Source of the DNA: Aureimonas ureilytica
Lineage (GTDB): Bacteria > Pseudomonadota > Alphaproteobacteria > Rhizobiales > Rhizobiaceae
Assembly (NCBI RefSeq): GCF_001475935.1
Contig: NZ_LDQA01000027.1
Coordinates: 1-53,382, forward strand
DNA length: 53,382 bases
Direction: 5' to 3'
Shown here: positions 36,277-43,947 of the stretch, piece by piece
Layout: every line of letters begins with the position of its first letter
Position numbering within the stretch: position 1 is the stretch's first letter
Translations under genes and position numbers: made by a program
Notes under the pieces: generated by a model
Told to the model about the DNA's origin: nothing
Seen by the model: the letters and a program-made list of their open reading frames with translations, nothing else
The model's database searches: none

Positions 36277-36920
36277 CGCTGAAGCTCCACAACTTCTTCC
36301 GCTCGTCGAGTTCGACGCGGGTGCGCGTGGCGCTGCGGTTGAAGAGCGTGCCGTTCGACTACGTGCCCTATGTGCTGCGCAACGGCGAGACGCGCCGCAA
36401 GCCCTTCCTCGACCTCAACCCCGCCGCACTCGTGCCGGCGCTGGAGCTGGAGGACGGGCGCGTCCTCACCCAGTCTCTCGCCATCATCGAGTGGCTGGAC
36501 GAGACCCATCCGGCGCCGCCCCTCCTGCCTGCCGACGCCTATGGGCGGGCACGCGTGCGCGCGCTGGCCCAGACGATCGCCTGCGAAATCCACCCGCTCA
36601 ACAATCTGCGTGTCCTGCAGCATCTCGGCCAGACTTTCGGCGCCGACGAGGCCGCGCAGGCGCGATGGTTCGAACATTGGGTGACGACGAGCTTCGACGC
36701 CATCGAAACCAGCCTCGCGCGCGACCCCGAGACCGGCGCCTTCTGCCACGGCGATACGCCCGGCCTTGCCGACATCTGCCTCTACGCGCAGGCCTGGAAC
36801 AATCGCCGCTTCTCCATCGATACCAGCCGCTGGCCGGTGATCGACGGCATTTTCCGACGCCTCGATGCGATCGCGGCCTTCCGCGATGCCGCGCCCGACC
36901 GCCAGCCCGACGCCGCCTGA
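36273..36920 (+). CDS. Maleylpyruvate isomerase, zeta-class GST type
   Basis: This 215-residue glutathione S-transferase of the zeta class isomerises maleylpyruvate to fumarylpyruvate using glutathione. The active-site motif FFRSSSSTRVRVALRLK corresponds to the SSxSxRVRIAL signature, LNPAALVPALELEDG and LTQSLAIIEWLDE are the glutathione-binding region, and the C-terminal helical domain has CHGDTPGLADICLYAQ. It starts within the FAH stop. It is the expected isomerase between gentisate dioxygenase and fumarylpyruvate hydrolase. Confidence 0.93.
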   Translation: MTLKLHNFFRSSSSTRVRVALRLKSVPFDYVPYVLRNGETRRKPFLDLNPAALVPALELEDGRVLTQSLAIIEWLDETHPAPPLLPADAYGRARVRALAQTIACEIHPLNNLRVLQHLGQTFGADEAAQARWFEHWVTTSFDAIETSLARDPETGAFCHGDTPGLADICLYAQAWNNRRFSIDTSRWPVIDGIFRRLDAIAAFRDAAPDRQPDAA

Positions 36921-36945
36921 TCACACAGAATCCCAGGAGGACGCG

Positions 36946-38055
36946 ATGCTTCAAAATCCTACGCAGCCGGCGCCTCAGCCCCATTCGGGCCAGCCGGAGG
37001 ACACCGCGGCGCTGCGCGAACTCTACGCGCGCATGGAAGACCAGCATATCAAGCCGCTCTGGACGCAGATCGGCAACCTGATGCCGAAGACGCCAACGCC
37101 GCGCGCCGTCCCGCACCTGTGGAAATGGGCGGACCTCATCCCGCTGGCGCGCCGGTCGGGCGACCTCGTGCCGGTCGGCCGGGGGGGCGAGCGCCGGGCC
37201 CTGGGGCTCGCCAATCCGGGCCTGGGCGGCAACACCTACATCACACCGACCCTGTGGTGCGCGGTCCAGTATCTTGGCCCCCGCGAGACCGCGCCCGAAC
37301 ACCGGCATTCGCAGAACGCCTTCCGCTTCGTCGTGGAAGGCGAGGGGGTCTGGACGGTCGTCAACGGCGACCCCGTTCGCATGAGCCGTGGAGACCTTCT
37401 GCTGACGCCCGGCTGGCACTTCCACGGCCACCATAACGACACCGACCAGCCCATGGCCTGGCTCGACGGGCTCGACATCCCCTTCGTCTACCAGAACGAC
37501 ACCGGCTTCTTCGAATTCGGCTCCGAGCGCGTGACGGACTACGCGACGCCCCGCTTCTCGCGTGGGGAGCGGCTCTGGGCGCATCCGGGGCTGCGTCCGC
37601 TCTCGGGCCTGCGCAACACGCCGAGCTCGCCGCTCGCCGCCTATCGCTGGGAACACACCGATCGGGCCCTCACCGAGCAGCTCCTTCTGGAGGAGGAGGG
37701 ACAACCCGCGACGGTGGAGCAGGGCCACGCGGCGATCCGCTACGTCAATCCGACGACGGGCGGCGACGTCATGTCGACGATCCGCTGCGAGTTCCACCGA
37801 CTTCGAGAGGGAACGCAGACGCCCACGCGCCACGAGGTCGGCGCCAGCGTCTTTCAGGTCTTCGAAGGGCGCGGGGCAGCGGTGATCGGCGGCACGCGCC
37901 ATATGCTCGACATCGGCGACATCTTCGTCATCCCCTCCTGGGTGCCGTGGTCGCTGGAGGCCGAGACGCAGTTCGACCTCTTCCGCTTCTCGGACGCGCC
38001 GATCGTCGAGCGCCTCGACTTCGCGCGCACGCTGATCGTCGGCGAGGCGTCGTGA
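36946..38055 (+). CDS. Gentisate 1,2-dioxygenase
   Basis: This 369-residue ring-cleaving enzyme has two cupin domains. The N-terminal cupin holds the iron histidines in PEHRHSQNAFRFVVEGEG and TPGWHFHGHHN; the C-terminal cupin has TRHEVGASVFQVFEGRG and DIFVIPSWVPW. It opens gentisate between C1 and C2 to maleylpyruvate. CCAGGAGGACGCG gives a strong ribosome site 6 bp before the ATG at 36946. Its stop overlaps a GTG start of the next gene. Length is normal for the family. Confidence 0.94.
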   Translation: MLQNPTQPAPQPHSGQPEDTAALRELYARMEDQHIKPLWTQIGNLMPKTPTPRAVPHLWKWADLIPLARRSGDLVPVGRGGERRALGLANPGLGGNTYITPTLWCAVQYLGPRETAPEHRHSQNAFRFVVEGEGVWTVVNGDPVRMSRGDLLLTPGWHFHGHHNDTDQPMAWLDGLDIPFVYQNDTGFFEFGSERVTDYATPRFSRGERLWAHPGLRPLSGLRNTPSSPLAAYRWEHTDRALTEQLLLEEEGQPATVEQGHAAIRYVNPTTGGDVMSTIRCEFHRLREGTQTPTRHEVGASVFQVFEGRGAAVIGGTRHMLDIGDIFVIPSWVPWSLEAETQFDLFRFSDAPIVERLDFARTLIVGEAS

Positions 38056-38660
38056 GCGCCGCGCTGGACGAAGCGCGCGAGGCGCTTCGCGCCCGGCAGG
38101 GCGCGGGGGCGCGCTACGATGCGACCGCCGCGCCAGCCGAGGCGCTGTCGTGGGCGCGGCTCGGCACGGCCTACTTCGCGCGGATGCTCAGCCATCTCGC
38201 CGATCCGGAGCTCGAGGCCCCATCCGCGATCGCCGGCTGGTCGCGGCGGCATGTCATCGCCGCCGTCGCGCTGGAGGCGCGGCGGCTCGCCGAAGCCGTT
38301 GGCTCCGTACGCGGTCTGCCGCCCGCCGAGGAGGAGGGGCTCGTCCTGTTGGAGCCGCCGCTGGCCGACATCCGTCTCGCCGCGACGCTTCCCGCCCAAG
38401 CCCTGCGCCACCTTGTCGAACACGCGGCTATTCATCTCGACGTGGAATGGCGGGATGCCGGAAACGCGCACTGGGGCGCGGTCGTCAGCGACGCGGCCGG
38501 GCAACGGCTGGCCGTGGCCGATATGCCCCGGCGCCGCGCGGCGACGCTCTGGCACGGCGCGGTGGCGCTTCGGTCGGGCGGCCGCGCGGCCGATATGCCC
38601 GCCGCCTTGCGCGGCGAGGCGCTACGCCTTGTCGGGTGCCCAGACCTTCTGGCTCGATAG
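38052..38660 (+). CDS. Maleylpyruvate isomerase-like protein, MDMPI/DinB type
   Basis: This 202-residue protein has the four-helix N-terminal domain of mycothiol-dependent maleylpyruvate isomerase-like proteins: GWSRRHVIAAVALEARRLAE corresponds to the GWxxxHVxxHL signature and HLVEHAAIHLDVEWRDA to a later metal or cofactor-site helix. The start is a GTG overlapping the dioxygenase stop (GTGA). It is the second isomerase-type gene in this operon and of an unrelated fold to the GST at 36273. Alphaproteobacteria are not known to make mycothiol, so its cofactor is unclear. Its last 39 bp overlap the convergent iclR gene. Confidence 0.78.
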   Translation: MSAALDEAREALRARQGAGARYDATAAPAEALSWARLGTAYFARMLSHLADPELEAPSAIAGWSRRHVIAAVALEARRLAEAVGSVRGLPPAEEEGLVLLEPPLADIRLAATLPAQALRHLVEHAAIHLDVEWRDAGNAHWGAVVSDAAGQRLAVADMPRRRAATLWHGAVALRSGGRAADMPAALRGEALRLVGCPDLLAR

Positions 38661-39440
38661 GCTCCGGACGAAGTCGCCGAGCGCCTGCACGGCGGCCCCG
38701 TCGGGTCGCAGCACGCTGTCCGACGTCGAGATGAGCGTCACCGCCGCCTCGGCCTCGCCCTGCCAGTTCAGGATGGGCGCGGCGACGGCCCGCAGGCCCG
38801 GCACGAACTGACCATCCACAGAGGCGAACCCCTTCTCCCGTATGTCGGCGACCAGCGCCTCGATTCCCGCGCCCGTCAGCTGAAGCCCCGGCCACGAAGC
38901 GCCCGTCTCGTGCGCGTGTTCCATTTCGAGGGCCGTACGCGCTTCCGTCATCCGCGTCGGCAGATAGGCGAGGAAGACACGCCCGCTCGCCGAGGTCAGG
39001 AGCGGCAGCGAACTGCCGAGACCGAAGGATGTGACCAGCGGGCTCGGTGCCCGGTACCAACGCACGACCATCGCGCCCTGGCGCGACCAGACCGAGAGGA
39101 GGGCGGTGAGACCCGTGCGCTCGCCGAGGTCCGGCAATGCGTCGGCGGCCTGATTGACGAAATCGCTCTGGCTCAGCGCCGCGACCCCCATGGCGGCGGC
39201 GAAGGGGCCGAGCTGGTAGCGACCGGACCGCTCCGTCTGCTGCGCGAACCCGGCATGGATGAAGCTCGCGAGATAGCGATGGATCTTGCTGGATGGCATA
39301 CCGACGGCGCGCGCGAGGTCCGTCAGCGTCACCGGCCCGTCGAACATCGCCAGGCCCTTCAGCACGAGGAGAGCGGTGTCGAGCGCCTGGATGCCACCGC
39401 GCGCGTGCTGGTCGGTGGCGGCCTCGATGTCGTCTTTCAT
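38622..39440 (-). CDS. IclR-family transcriptional regulator
   Basis: This 272-residue regulator has an N-terminal winged helix (VTLTDLARAVGMPSSKIHRY, residues about 40-60) and a C-terminal IclR effector domain with HETGASWPGLQLTG and AAPILNWQGEAEAAVTL. IclR proteins often control aromatic catabolism by binding a pathway acid. The start at 39440 overlaps the stop of the thioesterase gene (ATGA), so the pair is cotranscribed. It faces the gentisate operon tail to tail, overlapping it by 39 bp, and probably regulates the operon promoter near 32000 and its own. Confidence 0.92.
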   Translation of the reverse strand: MKDDIEAATDQHARGGIQALDTALLVLKGLAMFDGPVTLTDLARAVGMPSSKIHRYLASFIHAGFAQQTERSGRYQLGPFAAAMGVAALSQSDFVNQAADALPDLGERTGLTALLSVWSRQGAMVVRWYRAPSPLVTSFGLGSSLPLLTSASGRVFLAYLPTRMTEARTALEMEHAHETGASWPGLQLTGAGIEALVADIREKGFASVDGQFVPGLRAVAAPILNWQGEAEAAVTLISTSDSVLRPDGAAVQALGDFVRSLSSQKVWAPDKA

Positions 39441-39838
39441 GTCAGCATCTTCCTGAACTCGTCCGGTACGGGGGCACCCTTGAGCTTCTCGCCCACCGTC
39501 AGCGCCCAGGCTCGCACCTCGTGACCTTCGGCTGCCAGGCGCCCTTCGCATTCGATCCGGTAATCTAGCCGCAATCGGCGTTCCTGCCACTCGCTCAGGG
39601 TAACGTCGATCGTGAGGATCTGGCCGAAGGTCACCGGCGATTTGAAGGCGAGACCGACATCCACGAGAGGCGTCACCGCGCCGAAGCGCGCCTGCAACTC
39701 GCGCTGCCCGAGGCCCCGCGAGGCGAGCAACCGCTGGAAGGTCGAGTCCATCCAGTAGAAGTAGTTGGGGTAGAACACGATGCCCGCCGCATCGCAGTCT
39801 CCCCACTGGACCTCGAATTCGGTTCGAAACGCCGTCAC
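39437..39838 (-). CDS. 4-hydroxybenzoyl-CoA-type (hot-dog) thioesterase
   Basis: This 133-residue hot-dog-fold protein has the family active site in VQWGDCDAAGIVFYPNYFYW, with the catalytic aspartate in GDCD. A longer frame from 39937 exists, but a GTG at 39838 follows AGGAGG at 6 bp and gives the standard N-terminus (VTAFRTEFEVQWGDCD), so it is chosen. In this context the best candidate reaction is release of gentisate from gentisyl-CoA, which the CoA-dependent hydroxylase route requires. It is cotranscribed with iclR. Confidence 0.88.
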   Translation of the reverse strand: MTAFRTEFEVQWGDCDAAGIVFYPNYFYWMDSTFQRLLASRGLGQRELQARFGAVTPLVDVGLAFKSPVTFGQILTIDVTLSEWQERRLRLDYRIECEGRLAAEGHEVRAWALTVGEKLKGAPVPDEFRKMLT

Positions 39839-39851
39839 GAAATTCCTCCTA

Positions 39852-39867
39852 GTGAATATAGTTTCAC
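39852..39867 (-). promoter_or_regulatory. Candidate operator before the thioesterase/iclR pair
   Basis: GTGAA and TTCAC form an inverted repeat with a 6-bp AT-rich spacer, 14 bp upstream of the thioesterase GTG and just before its AGGAGG. The position suits autorepression by the IclR protein. I did not find an identical site at 31671-32078. Confidence 0.35.
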
Positions 39868-40016
39868 CTCGTAGAATAAGGGAGAGGCCGAAGGGCGGCA
39901 ACGTATCGGGCGGCAAAATCGGTGCGTCAGGCGGCATCGTCCGGGTTCAGCCAGAAAGAACATTCATACCGCGCAGGATGATCAGGTCGGAATGATTGTC
40001 GACGGCGTTTGTTGAC

Positions 40017-40072
40017 GGGTCGTCTCGCTTCGGCGTGTCGAGGTCGAGCGCTCCTGAGCTGATGTCTCGTCT
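40017..40072 (+). repeat. Dispersed repeat fragment R3
   Basis: This short copy matches the first 55 bp or so of R2: TTCGGCGTGTCGAGG, CTCCTGAG and GATGTCTCGTCTT. The rest of the repeat is absent; sequence after 40072 is AT-rich and unrelated. Confidence 0.7.
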
Positions 40073-40361
40073 TCACAGATCTTAAACACCTTGCTTGGCG
40101 ACGATTGTCTTCGAGCGTGACCTTCTCGCGTTCTATTTTTTCGCACCACGCCAAAATCAAATAATACTCGCATAAAAACCAGAGATATCGGAGTTTTACG
40201 AATATATATATGTTATTATTCCTGTTGACGGCCTTTTAACCAGCAGCCTGAAAATCGAAGGTACGCTAGGTATTATTGCTGTGTACGAAAAAACGATGTT
40301 TTTGCATCATGAATTCGGGGCATCCGCATCATCATTACAAACGAAGTCAATTGAGGGTGTT

Positions 40362-42458
40362 ATGCGCGTATCCGTAAAAGCAAAGATCGGTATTTCTTTT
40401 GCTGCAGTTCTGTCGATGCTGGGTTTTTCTGGATATATCGGGATTTCTCGCTTGGGTTCTGCGAACGATGCGATGAAACAATTCGCCGCGGGACCTTATG
40501 AAACAGCTCTGAGACTGGGAGATGCTGCGCAGCTCATGCAGGGCATGGGGCGAAGCTTGAACGCTTTGATGATGGTGGGCGACGTGTCCCTTAAGAACGA
40601 TCGCGAAAATGCGATCAAGGAGGCGATGGATGCAATCGCCCCGATCCTCACGTCGTACCGCCACCAGCTTGGCGAGATGGCGAACGAAGAAACCCAGCGG
40701 GCCGATCAAGCCATCCTGGCTTTGAACGACTGGTGGGCGAGCGCGCAAGCGGCTGTCGAATTGTCGAAGCAGAATACCATCGTCAGCGCTCTCGATTGGG
40801 AAGCCAAGAAGGGCCGCCCGATGGGAGACGAGATGGCGGAGGCGATCGACAAGCTGGAGAGCGTGGCCCCCATTCAGGAGCTCGATCCGACGGCTCGCAC
40901 CGTGCTGTCCAATCTTCATCCCACGTTCGAACATCTGCGGTTTCTTATGGTCTCCGTTATTGCGGAAACGAAGGAGGAACGTATCCAAGAGCTTCGGACC
41001 GAGTTCGAGGCCACGCTGCAAGGTCTCGACAGGGATTTGAGAACCGTGGCGGCAACGGTATCGAGCGAGTCCTCCGCCTCGCAAGTTCGCGCGGTGATGG
41101 ATCGATGGTCCGCTATCGTTCCGGTAGTGAAGACGATTTTTGATCTCGGTGCATCCAATACGGATGCCAAGGCCATCGATATCGCGATCAATCAGGTGCG
41201 ACCCAAAACGCTGGCTTTGGTTCGCACCCTGCAGGATTTGATTGCGGCCGAAGGGAAGAAGGCGCAGGCCATGCGCGACGGGATTGATGAGAGTTACCTC
41301 TCGACCCGTCTGGTGCTCGCGTCGCTCGTTCTTGCGGCGCTGCTGATGGGTGGGGCAGCGGCGGTCTGGATGTCGCTATCGATGAGTCGCGGGATGCGGC
41401 GCGCCGTGAACCTGTCCGAAGCGATCCGATCCGGCGACATTTCTCAGAGCGTCGCCGTACGGAGTTCCGACGAGGTCGGCGAACTCTTACACTCGATGAA
41501 CAGTATGAGCGAACATCTGTCTGGCATCGTCAGCGATATCCGCCTATCAGCCGCCCAGGTTGCAGCCGGTTCGACCCAATCTGCAGCGACCGCCGAACAA
41601 CTCTCATCCGGCTCCACGGAACAGGCCGCAGCGTCAGAACAGGCTTCCGCTGCCGTCGAAGAGATGACGGCCAATGTCCGCCAAAACGCGGAGAACGCCT
41701 CGCAGACGGAGAAGATGGCCAAAATCTCGGCCGTCAGTGCGCAGAAGAGCCGCGAGGCTATCGCGGGTTCTCTTCAAGCGATGGCAACGATCGCGGAGAA
41801 GGTGCGCGTCGTCCAAGAGATCGCGCGACAGACCGATCTCCTGGCGCTCAATGCTGCGATCGAGGCCGCGCGCGCCGGGGCGCATGGCAAGGGCTTTGCG
41901 GTGGTCGCTTCGGAAGTGCGAAAGCTGGCCGAGCGAAGCCAAACGGCGGCCGCAGAAATCAGCGAGCTTTCGGGAGAGACGCTGAAGGTCGCGCAGGATG
42001 CGGGGCGTATGTTCAACGATCTCGTGCCTGATATCCAGCGCACAGCCGAACTGGTATCGGAGATTTCCGCAGCGTGCCGGGAGCAAGCGGTCGGCATCGA
42101 GCAGATCAACCAGGCGATCCAGCAACTCGATCAGGTCACGCAGACGAATGCTGGGGCGGCGAACGAGATGGCCGCGACGGCCCACCAGCTGTCGGCCGAG
42201 GCCGGACGTCTGGCCGAGGGGGTGGCATTCTTCCAGATCACCGACCCCAAACGCTCGCGTGCTCTTTCGCCTGACGCGCAGGGCGATACGCCCTCGCCAG
42301 ACCGAACGGGTCAATCGCAAACGGTCCAGCAGCTACAGGAAAAGCTGCAGACATTCGCCCGGAAGGAGGTGGAAACTCCAAGGGAAACCGATCGCGTCGG
42401 AACGGCGGAAAGCCCCGAGGCTGCCTGGACCAGAGCGCACCTCTCACGTCGTGGGTAA
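40362..42458 (+). CDS. Methyl-accepting chemotaxis protein
   Basis: This 698-residue transmembrane chemoreceptor has a first membrane segment near residues 9-29, a helical periplasmic sensor of about 290 residues, a second membrane segment near 317-340, a HAMP domain (about 340-392) and a cytoplasmic signalling domain. The conserved tip, [20 protein letters not shown], is at about 486-505. The sensor is longer than a single four-helix bundle and may be a bimodular helical type. No C-terminal CheR-tethering pentapeptide is seen. The ATG at 40362 follows GAGGG; an upstream in-frame GTG at 40281 is less likely. It lies beside the aromatic operon and may sense its substrate. Confidence 0.92.
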   Translation: MRVSVKAKIGISFAAVLSMLGFSGYIGISRLGSANDAMKQFAAGPYETALRLGDAAQLMQGMGRSLNALMMVGDVSLKNDRENAIKEAMDAIAPILTSYRHQLGEMANEETQRADQAILALNDWWASAQAAVELSKQNTIVSALDWEAKKGRPMGDEMAEAIDKLESVAPIQELDPTARTVLSNLHPTFEHLRFLMVSVIAETKEERIQELRTEFEATLQGLDRDLRTVAATVSSESSASQVRAVMDRWSAIVPVVKTIFDLGASNTDAKAIDIAINQVRPKTLALVRTLQDLIAAEGKKAQAMRDGIDESYLSTRLVLASLVLAALLMGGAAAVWMSLSMSRGMRRAVNLSEAIRSGDISQSVAVRSSDEVGELLHSMNSMSEHLSGIVSDIRLSAAQVAAGSTQSAATAEQLSSGSTEQAAASEQASAAVEEMTANVRQNAENASQTEKMAKISAVSAQKSREAIAGSLQAMATIAEKVRVVQEIARQTDLLALNAAIEAARAGAHGKGFAVVASEVRKLAERSQTAAAEISELSGETLKVAQDAGRMFNDLVPDIQRTAELVSEISAACREQAVGIEQINQAIQQLDQVTQTNAGAANEMAATAHQLSAEAGRLAEGVAFFQITDPKRSRALSPDAQGDTPSPDRTGQSQTVQQLQEKLQTFARKEVETPRETDRVGTAESPEAAWTRAHLSRRG

Positions 42459-42582
42459 CGCTCCCCATAGCACTGCCATTAGACAGTTATCCGGTCGATC
42501 CGACACCCCATAAGATGGAAAGACCACGTACAGTTGAACTCTTGTGTTTTTGACGGAAGGGCCTTGGAGAGGGAGAAGGGCA

Positions 42583-42900
42583 ATGCGCGAGGAGATCGAC
42601 AGAAATATCGGTCGCAGGATTCGGGAGTTACGAACAGCTCGCCGACAGCCTGTGAACCACGTCGCCGCCTATCTGGGTGTGACACCACAGCAAATTCTGA
42701 AATACGAGACCGGACAGAACAGGGCAAGCGCTAGCACGATCTACCTCTTGGCCATATTATTCGGAACGACCGTGGAGGCCTTCTTCTCGTCTTGGACCAT
42801 GGTCTCTAACGACAACACACAGTACGGTGGAGCGACTTACCCGGCAAATCCGCGTGAGATCGTCAATCCGAGCACCCAGCATCAACCTCTTCCGCAGTAA
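42583..42900 (+). CDS. Small Cro/C1-type HTH protein
   Basis: This 105-residue protein has one XRE-type helix-turn-helix: IGRRIRELRTARRQPVNHVA and AYLGVTPQQILKYETGQNRA, ending with the typical LLAILFGTTVEAFF. The remaining 35 residues are polar and have no recognised fold. GGGAGAAGGG precedes the ATG at 42583; the frame extends 13 codons further up. It is 124 bp after the chemoreceptor, on the same strand. Target genes are unknown. Confidence 0.85.
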   Translation: MREEIDRNIGRRIRELRTARRQPVNHVAAYLGVTPQQILKYETGQNRASASTIYLLAILFGTTVEAFFSSWTMVSNDNTQYGGATYPANPREIVNPSTQHQPLPQ

Positions 42901-43348
42901 GCTCGGGAAACGGCTCCGTTGCTAATAGCCATTGGGGACGCAAGCCTCGGTGCTCGAGGCGGCTACAGTCGGGGGCGTAAGGCAGGAGTTTGGCGGGCTC
43001 TTCTCTATTCGGCGTGTTGAGGTCAAGCCCTCCTGAACTGATGTTTGCCCTTGGTGATGTGTGATCCCTTGGCTGTCGCGCTTCTCTTCGGGATCGATCC
43101 GGGTGGGCCCTCCCATGATGGGATCGGAATGAGCGAGGCGGCTCCATCAGCACACCGTCTAAATCGCCGTGTTGAGCGCTCGACGTCGGCTTCGAGACTG
43201 GCGGCCTAGGCACCTCGAATGACGACATGGCGTCGATAGCGGTTGGCCCGCTTCCTCAGCCGCCAGAGACTGGACGGCGTGGAAAGCCGTCTGTCTGCTG
43301 TCAGATTGGGAGGACCAGAAGCGAACGAGTCCGGACCGGTCCGGCATC
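42901..43348. other. Gene-free region around repeat R4
   Basis: This 448-bp region holds repeat copy R4 (42995-43149) and nothing else I can identify as a gene. A perfect 14-bp palindrome, CCGGACCGGTCCGG, lies at 43331-43344, just past the acetyltransferase stop, and could be part of a terminator, though no T-run follows. Confidence 0.55.
42995..43149 (+). repeat. Dispersed repeat copy R4
   Basis: This copy is closest to R1: both share ATTCGGCGTGTTGAGGTCAA-like sequence (R1 has one change), TGTTTGCCCTTG and the later CCTCCCA-GATGGGATCGGAA block. It lacks the distal part containing the GGCTCTAG palindrome seen in R1 and R2. Confidence 0.8.
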
Positions 43349-43882
43349 TTACATCCGCTTCTCGAAGCGGAACATTCCATCGCCGCCCGGCAGATCCGGT
43401 TCGTTCGGGCGGTTCGGGTCCGGGTGACCGGCATGATGGTACTCCACAATGTGGAAGCCGCAGACGTTGACGTAGAAGTGGATGTTGCGCTTCTCGAAGT
43501 ACGGCGTGTGGGTGGTCCAGACCTCGGTGTCCGGGTAGGCGGATTCGATCGCTTTCCAAGCCCTGCGGCCGATGCCCCGGCCGAGCTCGCCCGCGTCGAC
43601 ATAGAACAAGTCGAGCGCGTTGTGCCGCGTCTCGGCGTCGATCGAGACGACCGCACCGCCGACCCACCGGCCGTCCTCGAGAATACGGTGGACCACGGCG
43701 TTCGGCGCGGCGAAGGAGGCGGCCACGTCCTCGTCGGACGGGATCGAACCCTCATCAAGCGATCCGAAGGTTTCCACGACCGCGATCTCGAAAGCGTCCT
43801 GAAGGTCCTTGCGCAAGCGCGGCAGGTCGCTCTCCTGCGCGATGTCGAGGGTGATGCGGCCGGGTGCCGGTTTGGCAATCAT
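43349..43882 (-). CDS. GNAT-family N-acetyltransferase
   Basis: This 177-residue protein has the GNAT fold. The acetyl-CoA binding motif A is [15 protein letters not shown], preceded by LDLFYVDA and followed by a [11 protein letters not shown] segment of motif B type. AGGA lies 8 bp before the ATG at 43882. The substrate cannot be told from sequence. It lies 65 bp downstream of the RND pump gene on the same strand and may be cotranscribed with it; one possibility is drug modification, but that is only a guess from position. Confidence 0.88.
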   Translation of the reverse strand: MIAKPAPGRITLDIAQESDLPRLRKDLQDAFEIAVVETFGSLDEGSIPSDEDVAASFAAPNAVVHRILEDGRWVGGAVVSIDAETRHNALDLFYVDAGELGRGIGRRAWKAIESAYPDTEVWTTHTPYFEKRNIHFYVNVCGFHIVEYHHAGHPDPNRPNEPDLPGGDGMFRFEKRM

Positions 43883-43947
43883 GGGACGTTTCCTTGGCAA
43901 GAATGGGCGGGCCTTGGGTGGAGCCCGGCGCCCGCGAGTGTTTGAGA

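Larger units (their letters stand above)
39839..40361. other. Intergenic region with repeat R3 and AT-rich DNA
   Basis: This 523-bp gap contains repeat fragment R3 (40017-40072) and, from about 40090, unusually AT-rich sequence for this window, including runs such as ACGAATATATATATGTTATT near 40199. The AT-rich part probably includes the chemoreceptor promoter. No gene is supported here. Confidence 0.6.

Noticed and set aside
43331..43344. Perfect palindrome CCGGACCGGTCCGG as an operator or terminator
   Set aside because: It lies just past a stop codon but has no T-run or AT-rich context, and short GC palindromes are common in DNA of this composition.
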